Assembly: GCA_951230915.1 (NCBI GenBank) | Contig: OX579637.1 | Coordinates: forward strand, 27,094,001 to 27,158,000 | DNA length: 64,000 nucleotides | Source: Antitrichia curtipendula | Taxonomy: Eukaryota; Streptophyta; Bryopsida; Hypnales; Leucodontaceae | Reading direction: 5' to 3' | In this document: one piece after another, positions 47,516 through 56,660 of the stretch | How the letters are laid out: each line of letters opens with the position of its first letter | Numbering within the stretch: the stretch's first letter is position 1 | The notes under the pieces: generated by a model | Told to the model about the DNA's origin: nothing | Databases searched by the model: none | Seen by the model: the letters and a program-made list of their open reading frames with translations, nothing else | Program-made: the position numbers and the translations under genes

Positions 47516-49488
47516 CTTCCAATAAGGAAGTAGAAAAAAGATGCTGCATCGCTTCACACCATGGAGCTTAACTGGGTCTTCATTTGAACTCTCCACTCCT
47601 CCATTTGCCAGAAAACTTGATCTTTCCGTACCCCAACGAAGAACTTCTTCACTTGTAGTTCTTCCAGGACGTAATTGCAATTCTTGCTGGTTATTAAATG
47701 ATGCACGTGCCCTACGAAACTTGTGATTCTCATTCAAGAATCGCCTGCCTCCTAGATAAATCATTTTTCCTAGAAGCATTGCATACTCATTGCAAGTTTC
47801 TGGTCCACATAATGGACAGGCTTTGTAACCGTGGACTTGTTGACCCGACAGAAGACCATAAGCAGGAAAGTCATTAACTGTCCACATTAAGATCGCTCTT
47901 AATGTGAATCTCCTTTCTCCCTTTGGCTTAGACATATTCACTGCTGGAACTCCGTCCCACAGCTTCAACAAATCACTAACCAAAGGAGCCAAGAAAACAT
48001 CTATATTCTTTGCAGTAGGTGCCTTAGGTCCGGGAATTAATATAGCTAGTGAAATGAAGAACTTTTTGGTTAACAACCACGGCAGAAGGTTGTAAATTGT
48101 AATCAGCATAACCCAGGTTGAATGCTTAATTGCATTATTTTTGAATGGAACTATACCATCTCCTACCAATCCCAGGCGCAAATTGATTAGAACTGAGGCA
48201 AATTTAGGGTATGCTTCGTCTATTGCCTTCCACTACTCACTATCAGCTACCGACCTCATTTTCTGATCGCGGGATTTGTTTGAACTCTACCAAGTCATGT
48301 GCCTTGCTATTTCAGGGCACCTAAACATCCTCAAAAGATGTTTCACAATATCAAAGTACCTGACTATTCATTTAGGAACTTTATTAGAACCTTCAAAGTA
48401 GCGTGAACTATTGCATGTAGGACAATGTGTGAGGTCCTCGTTCTCCCCTTCATATAATACGTGGCCATCAGGACAACAATGCACTTGCCTATGCTTCAGA
48501 CCCCATTTCATCAAAATGCTCTTCACTTCATATGATGTTCTAGGAAAGCAATTAGATGTAGGTAGCACATCCCCAGCTATCCAAGTTAGCAACAAATCCA
48601 CGAACGTGTTGGACACAGAATAAAGGCTACAGAGGGAGAAGACTATAATAGCGCTTTGCAGTCGGTTTAGTTCACTACCTTCAAAGACTTTTTCAGTTGA
48701 TTGCCGCAGAAGGGTCTCCATCTCTATATCATTAAAGTCCCCGTCTTCTTCACGGTCTTCTCCCTCAACTTCTACATTCCCTTCTCCGTTCATAACATCA
48801 TGGTGAATGTTGTCAGCCCGATTGAAGGCATCACGGACCATAGGCTCTACGTCGATCTCTGCCCTATCAGGCCACATGAATACACCCTCCGATTCATCAT
48901 CAACTGTGCGATGATATGGTTCTTGTCCTTCATATGGATGACAAGCAGGATCCCTGACATTTTGGCCATCCACTGTCTGCATGGCCACAATTTGTAATAA
49001 GTAAGCTTATATGCAAAAATTAGAAGTTGGTAAAATATATTGACAGGCAGCTCTAAATGTTTCCATGCATTAAACATAAAGCATGGAGAAACAAATGTTT
49101 ATGAAGTTGGCAAAACAAGGTACAGTAAAGGACTGCCATCTCCTCTAAAATTCCAAAAACTAGTTCATATGCATAAGTCGTGCTACATAAGAACAGGCAT
49201 TTAAGGTTTAATTGAAAGGCTCGGTCTCTGTAAATGAGAGCACGGAGGTATAATTTGCACAACATAATAAACTGTAGTATGTTAGATTTAATTTACCATT
49301 ACTGGATAAATCAAGTATGGATCACGCCCATTTCGTACATGATGCCTTGCTACAGTCTCTACTTTCTGTAGACAGCTGCCTCTACATCGATTGCAAGCGC
49401 AAGGATATTCGGGCATTCCCAATCGATTTGCTATAGAACGTTCGATGTGGTAAGCCGAATTAAGTTCGGGATGCATCTTGGAAAACAA

Positions 49489-50065
49489 TTGCAGTTCATA
49501 AGTAAATCAAGCATCATGTTTGCATACTCTACGTAATGCTTCATTTATAAGCTGATCGACAATGAGCCGGTACTTTTCAGTATTATTAAGTCACTAGACA
49601 ACATAACTTTGAAAGTGAAATTACATTCCGATTATGTAAAGACGTGTACTAATCCTAATTTCAATGTAACTTATACACGGTAACGTTCATGACTGCGTTT
49701 CTGAACTTGCATGCACTCCGAGATTTCTCATACGCAACATTGCATTGCAACATAATTCATACTTTTCCTGGATGCTGCGGTTCAAAGACACACAACCACT
49801 TGCGGTTTTGCATTTTTGTGTTCAAATACATTGAGTGCAGAATAGATGTCTCTAGAAAGCCTGATTCAATGAGACTAAGGATAGGCCAACACTGTCAAAG
49901 TTGCAGCACGTACTAGCGCTAGTCCGCTACTGATTTCGAGTACGATTTGAAAGCAAGGCACTGGTAAATTTGGCAAGGAACGCGTGCCCGCACAGAATTT
50001 CATATTACGCAATAGAGTGTTTTTTATTTCTTATACTATCTGATCAATTACAAATGACACGTCGT
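49489..50065. other. Upstream region of Y tnp2, no gene seen
   Basis: Presumed promoter side of Y tnp2. A small palindrome GTACTAGCGCTAGTCC lies near 49911. No CACTA right terminus was found here. Confidence 0.4.
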
Positions 50066-50073
50066 TTCTGGAG

Positions 50074-50636
50074 CTCGGGGAGGTCACTTAGAGTATCCAT
50101 TAGAAACCACGTGTGATCAAAACTTTGGACCCCCTATTTAATTTTTGAATTTTAAATTAAAAATAAAAAATAAATATGAATAGATTTTCCTACTTTGAAA
50201 GTTTATGTTTTGAATTATTGATATTTTTATTTGTTAATAATAATTAGTTACAAATTTTTAAAGTAAAAAGATACACTGTAGAACTGAAAAATAACTTTCA
50301 CACCCCTATATTATATAAGAAAAAATTGTCTAAAAAATGAACAAAAAATTCCTAAAATTAACTCTTTATTGAAAGCTCATTTTGAGTTGAATATTGATTC
50401 AATGGTCATCTAAATGCGTTCTCTATAATTGTTTGAGTTGAAAAACATGCCATTTTAGTTCATTTTCAACCTCTTCTAGAAATCATTTCATATTTTATTT
50501 GAATTTGAAATTTTGGCAATAGAAACCTATAGTCATTATTAAACAATGCTCAAAATTTTAGGTTGAAATTATAGTTTATTAGAAACCACTTGTTCGCACG
50601 TGGTTTGTTGTAGTAGAACTAAGTGACCTCCCCGAG
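50074..50636. mobile_element. Non-autonomous hAT element (MITE), TSD TTCTGGAG/TTCTGGGG
   Basis: 563 bp between perfect 18-bp inverted ends CTCGGGGAGGTCACTTAG and CTAAGTGACCTCCCCGAG, flanked by TTCTGGAG (50066-50073) and TTCTGGGG (50637-50644), an 8-bp duplication with one mismatch. Just inside are inverted ACCACGTG words (AGAAACCACGTG on the left, GCACGTGGTTT on the right). The interior is AT-rich and non-coding. It is the same family as the element at 27037-28263. Confidence 0.88.
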
Positions 50637-50644
50637 TTCTGGGG

Positions 50645-51079
50645 TTCCATTCATTATTAAAAAGTAGTATCTTGGCCCGCCAATGTCACCACAACACGAA
50701 ATCAAACAAAATAAAAAATGTCATTCTGAAAACTTTCAACGACCACTACTTTGGTGTGAACAAAAAAATATGAAGACACACAATGACAACCGCTTTCTCG
50801 TCATTCACACAAGTACATTTCTAATGAAAGTTCATTAACTTCAACGACTGAATGACCAATTCCTACTTCATTCCAGTCTTCACTCTCTCAGATATTTACC
50901 AAGTGAACAACTTCGTCGTACGGTGACATAGGAGAATTTTCAGTACACTTTAATATTACTCTTCATTTCTCACCAAAACGACTAATGCCAATACCTTATG
51001 AGGATTACAGTTTACAAATGCATACTCCTATGTCGGTAATTTGTACTGTCAGTCGATGTCATTGCTATTTGAGTACATG
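50645..51079. other. Spacer between the hAT insertion and Z, no gene seen
   Basis: 435 bp without features. It ends ATG (51077-51079), directly before the CACTA terminus of Z. It should belong to whichever element Z inserted into, presumably Y. Confidence 0.4.
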
Positions 51080-51240
51080 CACTAGAAGAAAACGGGGGAG
51101 TTTGCCAACTACAATGCAACTACGTTTTTAGTCGCGAATGGGTTTATGCAACTGCGATGCAACTGGGTGATAGTGATAGAGGGATGGATGAGCCCGTAGT
51201 TCAACTGGACACTTTTTCAGTTGCATCGTAGTTGCATAAA

Positions 51241-51540
51241 TCGTCACATTTTTGGATTGCCAGAGGACGATGATCGATGAATTCTTCCTACGTGGTTTCC
51301 TACGTGGTATTATTTGCGCGGGATATTAAGGAATATGTTCAACTTCATATACAAAGTGACATCTACAACTAGTATAGATTATAGAGATCTACAACATTCG
51401 TAGATTTCAAAAATCTATGACAAATTTAGATTTCAGACCATGTGATTTACAAAATATAGGAAATTTATAGATTTCAGATATCTAGGGAAATTGTAGATTT
51501 CAAAAATCTAGGATCGACCTTCATTTCACGCCGCATCGTT
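51241..51540. other. Z left end, AT-rich non-array part
   Basis: Between the terminus with its first two TGCAACT words (51114, 51159) and the dense array. It contains repeats of a TAGATTTC-AAATCTA type word (several copies at 51360-51515) that can pair with each other. No gene. Confidence 0.5.
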
Positions 51541-51558
51541 AGTCACAGAATGCTAATT

Positions 51559-52290
51559 TGCAACTTATATGCAACTTTTGTGCAACTACTGTGCAACTTA
51601 TGTTCAACTGTTGTGCAACTACTGTGCAACTTATATGCAACTGTTGTATACCTACTGTGCAACTTATGACCAACTTCTGCGCAACTATTTTGCAACTAAT
51701 ACGCGACTTATGATCAACTTCTATGCAACTGTTGTGCAACTAAAACGCAACTTATGATCAACTTCTATGCAACTATTTTGCAACTAATATGCAACTTAGG
51801 AACAACTTCTATGCAACTGTTGTGCAACTATTGTGCAACTTATGGCCAACTTCTATGCAACTATTCTACAACTAATATGCAACTTAGGATCAACTTCTAT
51901 GCAACTGGTGTGCAACTACTGTGCAACTTATGGCCAACTTCTATGCAACTATTTTGCAACTAATATGCAACTTATGGCCAACTTCTATGCAACTATTTTG
52001 CAACTACTGTGCAACTTATGGCCAACTTCTATGCAACTATTTTGCAACTAATATGCAACTTACGATCAACTTCTATGCAACTATTTTGCAACTACTGTGC
52101 AACTTATGGCCAACTTCTATGCAACTATTTTGCAACTAATATGCAACTTACGATCAACTTCTATGCAACTATTTTGCAACTAATATGCAACGCACAACGA
52201 CACGCATACAACTAGTTTGCAACTGATGAGCAACTTCTTTGCAACTGGTTTGCAACTTACTTGCAACTTATAGTCGACTTGAATACAACT
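51559..52290 (+). repeat. Z array 1: TGCAACT every 11 bp, subterminal
   Basis: More than 60 consecutive 11-bp units, each a 7-bp core (TGCAACT, with variants such as GCCAACT and ATCAACT) plus a 4-bp spacer. Starts at 51559, 51570, 51581, 51592 and so on stay in register over several hundred bases. Higher-order 44- and 88-bp repeats are superimposed (TTATGGCCAACTTCTATGC recurs). This is the presumed binding region for the Z TnpA-like protein. Apparent reading frames here are only translated repeat. Confidence 0.9.
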
Positions 52291-52507
52291 AACAGATTTG
52301 CTGTATGAACTATAAAATATAGTGTGCTGCAGATCATATACAACTGGTCTACGCAACTCATGTGCAACTGTCTGGCTATGGCTTGCAACTCTAACTACTC
52401 CTATACAAGCATCAACAAAGTTGATTTTCTACAAAACAACTGCATCCACTACGACTACTATAGGAAGAACAAACTACTTGCACAATTAGGATAAACAGAA
52501 TTGGTGA

Positions 52508-55275
52508 TCATTTGCCTCCAACTTTCCCCTGGCAGTCTGAAGGAATCTCGCCTGCAACACGGGCAATGAAGACTACAAATTGCTCATTCCAAAGTGTACT
52601 ACTTCCCACCACATCTTTCAACTTGTATTCATCTCCAGCTGGATTTGGATGCATCAAATCAACAAACCCTCGTGGTGCATGTGCAATGTCAAGTCTGTAC
52701 CATCCCTTTGAAATTTGGGACCCATGATACATCTGTGGGCCACCTCTACCACCAATAGCAGTAATTGTTCCGGATGCCACCACTTGCTTTGGGGCTGATG
52801 GATTCAAAAGTGAAACTTGTTGTCCAACCTCAAACTGCCATCACATAAAACCAAAACATTCATGAGTAAAGGATAACATTTATTCAACAAAGTCTGTGAT
52901 GAGTGAAGGAAACAATGTCAACAAGGACATTTGCAAGAGATTAGACATGTAGGTTACTCACTTTGAATTTTGGTGGAGGTTTCACCTTCCGATTTTGAAT
53001 AGGTTGCTTCGTCCTCCTTAAGATCTCCTTCTTGGCAAATGGTTGCTGCACCTGTATACCACAGTTATGCTCCATATTAGAGGCATGTAAAAACTTATAA
53101 GAACTTGGAAAAGTGTAAAACACATATTACGTTATTTTCCCTCACCTCTCGATCCTTCCCTCTCCGGAGTTGCATAGAAAATTCTATATGTTTGGTTGTG
53201 GCATTAGCTATGCCTTGAACTTCGGGTTGAAGTGTGAAGGTGTCATTGTTCCCACCGCATTCTCCACTATCTTTTTTTTGTGGATCTCCAAGAGGTTGCT
53301 CTTGCTCTCCATCTGTCTCCTTTGGATCCCTCTCTTTCTTGTTCTTGTTGTTGTCTTCAGAAGATGCCCGCTTGTGTTCTTCAACCTGCAGGTCAGGAGG
53401 AGCAGTTGATTTCCACACCAGGTCAACAACAGGCTCTAAAGTAGGGGATCCATCGAAATCCCATGGATCACTGGAATCCTTGATGTCTTCAACAGGGTTG
53501 GTTAATACTTCGTGGGTGCCTTCAACAGTGTTTCCTTTCTGCAGAAACTTCAACAATGTCTCTTGCAACCTTTCCACAACCTTCGTATTGCGATCTGTAC
53601 TAGCTAGGACTTCAACCCTAAACTTCTCCATATCCAGTAATCTGCTTTCCATGGCGGTTAATTTTCCTTGCAAGCCTGAAGTCACTACCTATAACACACA
53701 TAAGAACAATGATTAGACATGACAAATGCAAACGCATAATATAAGAGCCGCAACGTTGTGAACGTGGCTACCAGTTGCATGTTAGTTGCATACTAGTTGC
53801 AATTCAGTTGCATACCAGTTGCATATTAGTTGCATGTCAGTTGCATATTAGTTGCAATTAAGTTGCATACTAGTTGCAATTTAGTTGCATACTAGTTGCA
53901 ATTTAGTTGCATACCATTTGCATGTCAGTTGCATATTAGTTGCAATTAAGTTGCATACCAGTTGCATGTTAGTTGCATACTAGTTGCATGTTAGTTACAT
54001 GTCAGTTGCATACTAATTGTATTCCAGTTGCATACCGGCTGCATACTAGTTGCAAGAGCTTCTAAAGACTACTCTACAACTACACGTACAACTTCCATGC
54101 GTCTCCAGGACTCCTATGACTTCTTCATCTTAAAATTGCAACTTCAGCGACCAATAACAAATTACCAAAACTTACCGATGATCCTGATGGTTCTGTGAGT
54201 CCTGGACTTCTTGCCCTTTTTCCTGACTGATATAACGTCAACAATGCCACACTATTGTTAGAATGATTGGAAAAGATAGAACAAAGCAGTAACAAATTGA
54301 TTGAAATGCAAGACTACAAAAATTCTTCGATTAGAGGCTCACCACATCAACGAGATCGCCTGCCTTTCCTCGTCTACCGTGCTTAGAGGGATTCTGCACT
54401 TGTTTTCTCATATTGGACATCTGCTCAGACTTCTTCACGTAGGCACCTCCCTCCCAGTATGCCTTCAGCCGCTTCCATTGCTCAGGAAAAATATGCACTG
54501 GGCATTCAGCATCTTCTCCTGAATCAAATAATTTCTTCAACCGGTGACGTTCCGCCTTCAAAAATCTTTGCACTGCAATGCGGAAACCCTTACCGTTAAG
54601 GGGGTGCTCCAAATACTCAAAGTCCTCGTCCAAAATGGTGCGGAGTTTTTGCAAAGTTTGAGGTTTGTGGTCATTCCAGTTGATGACACTCATATCAAGT
54701 ACCAAGGGAGCATACGCCCTCATGTCTTGATCCCACGCACTCTTCCCGACAGAAGAGGTACTGATTTCACCGTTTGAGTTCACGTGGACTTCGTTCGGTT
54801 TGCGGGGACTCCCGCTTCTCTCTACTGAAGTCTTCTCAGATTTCTGGGATTTGTTGCGCCTTGCTGAACGCTCTCTGCTGTCTGACTGACGTCTTTGACG
54901 TTTTCGACAGCTACCCAATGCTTCTTCAGTATCCTTTCCAAATAGGTCCTCTTCATTCCCTAGAAAAACAACAAAATTAGTAGAATGACACAAAATGTAT
55001 AAAACAATAAATACTATAGTCATTGAAAATTTGACTTTCCGTAAAGCAAACTCATTTCCATAAAATGTGTTTGACTCACCTTCTTTGTTGCTGTCACAAT
55101 CACTTGGTTCGGAGTGCTCATACTCAGAAGTGATATCTTCAGAACCTCCATGAACAATGGTAGGTACTGTGTCTTTGCTAACAACTTCTACACTCTTACG
55201 AGTGGCCAATGGTAAACCAGTAGTTTGCCGTTCTTTCGTCTTCTTCTGCCCCGCTATTGAAGCTCCTCTGTCCAT
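52508..55275 (-). CDS. tnpA-like: Element Z TnpA-like protein, six exons, 607 aa
   Basis: Minus-strand gene: exons 55275-55080, 54959-54343, 54226-54176, 53688-53146, 53051-52962 and 52834-52508, all with GT-AG introns and consistent phase, total 1824 bp including the stop. The first intron (120 bp) has no stop and would otherwise read through. Protein: acidic N-terminus (residues 1-75), basic NLS-like KRQRRQ-x9-RRNK (about 80-100), a Transposase_24-like region (about 130-270; TILDEDFEYLEHPLNGKGFR, WKRLKAYWEGGAYVKKSEQM), a coiled coil (about 290-340; TAMESRLLDMEKF), and a C-terminal Tnp1/En/Spm-like domain (about 500-590; VSLLNPSAPKQVVASGTI ... KDVVGSSTLWNEQFV). Such proteins bind subterminal repeats and aid transposition. 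The gene is convergent on Z's left end, with array 1 downstream, array 2 in its third intron and array 3 upstream. It appears intact. Confidence 0.85.
53773..54055 (-). repeat. Z array 2: AGTTGCA every 11 bp, inside a TnpA-gene intron
   Basis: About 26 units of 11 bp with the core on the opposite strand to array 1 (AGTTGCA plus spacers TACT, ATTC, TACC, TATT, TGTC). It is wholly within the 487-bp intron 54175-53689 of the minus-strand TnpA-like gene, so in the pre-mRNA sense it reads TGCAACT. Confidence 0.88.
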
Positions 55276-55361
55276 TTCACTCTATTGAAAGGAATGAACA
55301 GTTAGAACGTTGAAATTGAATGACCAACTGCTCAGACTTTGCGACTGAAATTAACCTAAGC

Positions 55362-55680
55362 TGCAACTACACTGCAACTAATTTGCGACTTCATTGCAAC
55401 TAGTGATATACAACTCAGGGTCAACCATTTTGCAACTAAGTCACAACTACAATGCAACCAACTTGCGACTGCAATGCAACCAACTTGCGATTGCAATGCA
55501 ACCAACTTGCGATTGCAATGCAACCAACTTGCGACTACAATGCAACCAACTTGCGACTGCAATGCAACCAACTTGCCACTGCAATGCAACCAACTTGCCA
55601 CTGCAATGCAACCAACTTGCCACTGCAATGCAACCAACTTGCAACTACAACTACAATGCAACCAATTTGCTACTTGCAAC
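55362..55680 (+). repeat. Z array 3: TGCAACC/TTGCGACT 22-bp units upstream of TnpA-like gene
   Basis: Array of 11-bp-spaced cores that alternates TGCAACC and TGCGACT to give a 22-bp unit (TGCAACCAACTTGCGACTGC and variants). It starts 87 bp upstream of the TnpA-like start codon, so it occupies the 5' leader or core promoter. It may allow the protein to regulate its own gene, as TNPA of maize En/Spm does; this is inference. Confidence 0.85.
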
Positions 55681-56081
55681 TACATGAAGAACTTCAAGTG
55701 ACTTCAGACTCAGCAAAACTTAAGTGGAACGTAGACAGGGAAAATTGAACTGTGAAAGTATCAATCTCTAAGATTCTCCATCCCTTACAAGAACCCTGCA
55801 GCAGATACTAGTAGCAAGAGGACATGGCGAGACACCAAAAGCGTCAGCCTCACCAACCAACCCTAAGACCCTAAGACCCGATTTCTACAGTCGAGGCTGA
55901 GCAGTGAAAGTCGCACTTTGCAACGGCGCTTTAGGATTCAGATAGTCTTTTTCAGGAGCCTCAAGATAGCTGTTGTACATGAAGGCAGATAGTTCGAATT
56001 TGAAAATCCAAGGATCCCTTGAGGCCTTGAGTGACACCAAAACTGGAAGTTCTAAAATCCACGAGCTAAGCAATCCTCTTC

Positions 56082-56304
56082 GCAAATGATTCACATGACG
56101 CTGTCACCGTAAGGCAATAATTACAGAGAGACCAAGAACCCAAGCCGTTGTTGCGGTGGTTACATCTAGGTCACTAAAGCAACCTTAAATTGCAAACTGG
56201 CTAAGTCCTACCCTATAGAATCAACCCAACTATATACGACAACGGAGATCAACAAATTGCATAACAACAGATCAGAACTTCTTGCCCCAATGTCAGGCAC
56301 ACTC
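56082..56304. repeat. Direct duplication, copy 1 (partner 57127-57360)
   Basis: About 225 bp nearly identical in stretches to 57127-57360, from GCAAATGATTCACA to CCCCAATGTCAGGCA. The intervening 820 bp is not duplicated. Divergence between copies is moderate, so the duplication is not very recent. Confidence 0.75.
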
Positions 56305-56547
56305 AAACGAATCAATTGACCAAGACAGACGTCTCAATCCGAAGGTTCCATACCGACAAAGATGCAAATGCAGCCACCTGTACCTTGAGGTGAGAATTCG
56401 CACGGAGCTTGCACGCTTTTGTACCCCTCAATGGCTTCACGACTCTGCAAGAGAGAATATCACCATAGATTAGTATCCAAGATCGAGCATATCCACTTCC
56501 GCACACCAAAACTGAAACCCTAAACTCCCAGACCACCAAGACCGCGT

Positions 56548-56660
56548 GCCCAAAGCGTGATGGGTAACGCCAGACAAGGAAACCTGTTTCCCTAAGCCTG
56601 ATGCGTAACGCCAAACGAGGAAACCTGTGACAAGTACCGTGTGACAAGTACCGCAACAAC
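56548..56660. repeat. Short tandem repeats
   Basis: Two copies of a ~40-bp unit (AGCGTGATGGGTAACGCCAG / AGCCTGATGCGTAACGCCAA, each continuing into GGAAACCTGT), followed by two copies of the 14-mer TGTGACAAGTACCG. At 56908-56944 another 18-bp unit (GGCTCTCTCAAGAAGCTC) is tandemly doubled. Confidence 0.7.

Larger units (their letters stand above)
40204..49476 (-). pseudogene. tnp2: Element Y tnp2-type CACTA transposase, four exons, nonsense codons
   Basis: Minus-strand transposase gene. Exon 1, 49476-49297 (ATG MHPELNSAYHIER, then CACNRCRG), donor GTAAAT. Exon 2, 48976-47516, tnp2 domain with CPTCNSSRYFEGSNKVPK, MWTVNDFPAYGLLSG, CPLCGPET, HGVKRCS and LPYWK, donor GTAAGT. Exon 3, 44650-43752, with VRHVLDVMHCEKKL, GLKSHDFHVLLQQILPL and LCGPVHTRWMYLYERYFKTL, donor GTGAG. 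Exon 4, from about 41100 to 40204, DUF4216-like with YGYHFRVKS, IVELDYGRHCVVLLLCDWV and HCHQVFFSKDEDEPGWKVVL. In exon 2 there are TGA near 48366, TAG near 48290 and TAG near 48233; in exon 3 a TAA near 44410. Exon 3 is 899 bp, exactly as in Z. The gene is disabled but otherwise full length. The acceptor of exon 4 was not pinned down. Confidence 0.85.
38141..51079 (-). mobile_element. CACTA element Y, inserted in X tnp2 (right end not visible)
   Basis: Begins CACTAGTAGAAAATGAGTG, preceded by TAT (possible 3-bp target duplication), inside the X tnp2 coding sequence. Its own tnp2 gene runs on the minus strand towards this terminus, stopping 2.06 kb from it. No CTACTAGTG-type right terminus and no plus-strand TnpA-like gene occur before element Z starts at 51080. 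In X and Z the two genes are divergent with about 4 kb between them. Y would therefore fit if Z had inserted into Y's central region, with Y's other half beyond the window. The right boundary given is the start of Z. It also contains a hAT insertion (50074-50636). Confidence 0.65.

Noticed and set aside
49500..51079. Right terminus of Y
   Set aside because: Searched by eye for CTACTAGTG or similar followed by TAT; none found before Z starts.
51754..52215. Several plus-strand frames of 60-72 codons made of QLLCNYCATY-like repeats
   Set aside because: They are only translation of the 11-bp array; the same applies to frames at 55356-55748.
53095..53145. C-terminal extension of the 196-codon frame ending FSKFL
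   Set aside because: Downstream of a GTGAGG donor; splicing to 53051 keeps phase and leads to the conserved last domain, so this is intron.
53234..53716. 160-codon plus-strand ORF
   Set aside because: Antisense shadow of the fourth exon of the Z TnpA-like gene, whose sense frame has splice signals and a coiled coil.
54960..55079. Hydrophobic segment in the continuous minus-strand frame, which looks like a membrane helix
   Set aside because: It is a 120-bp intron without stops (GTGAGT donor, TTTCTAG acceptor). Removing it keeps the frame, so no membrane segment is proposed.
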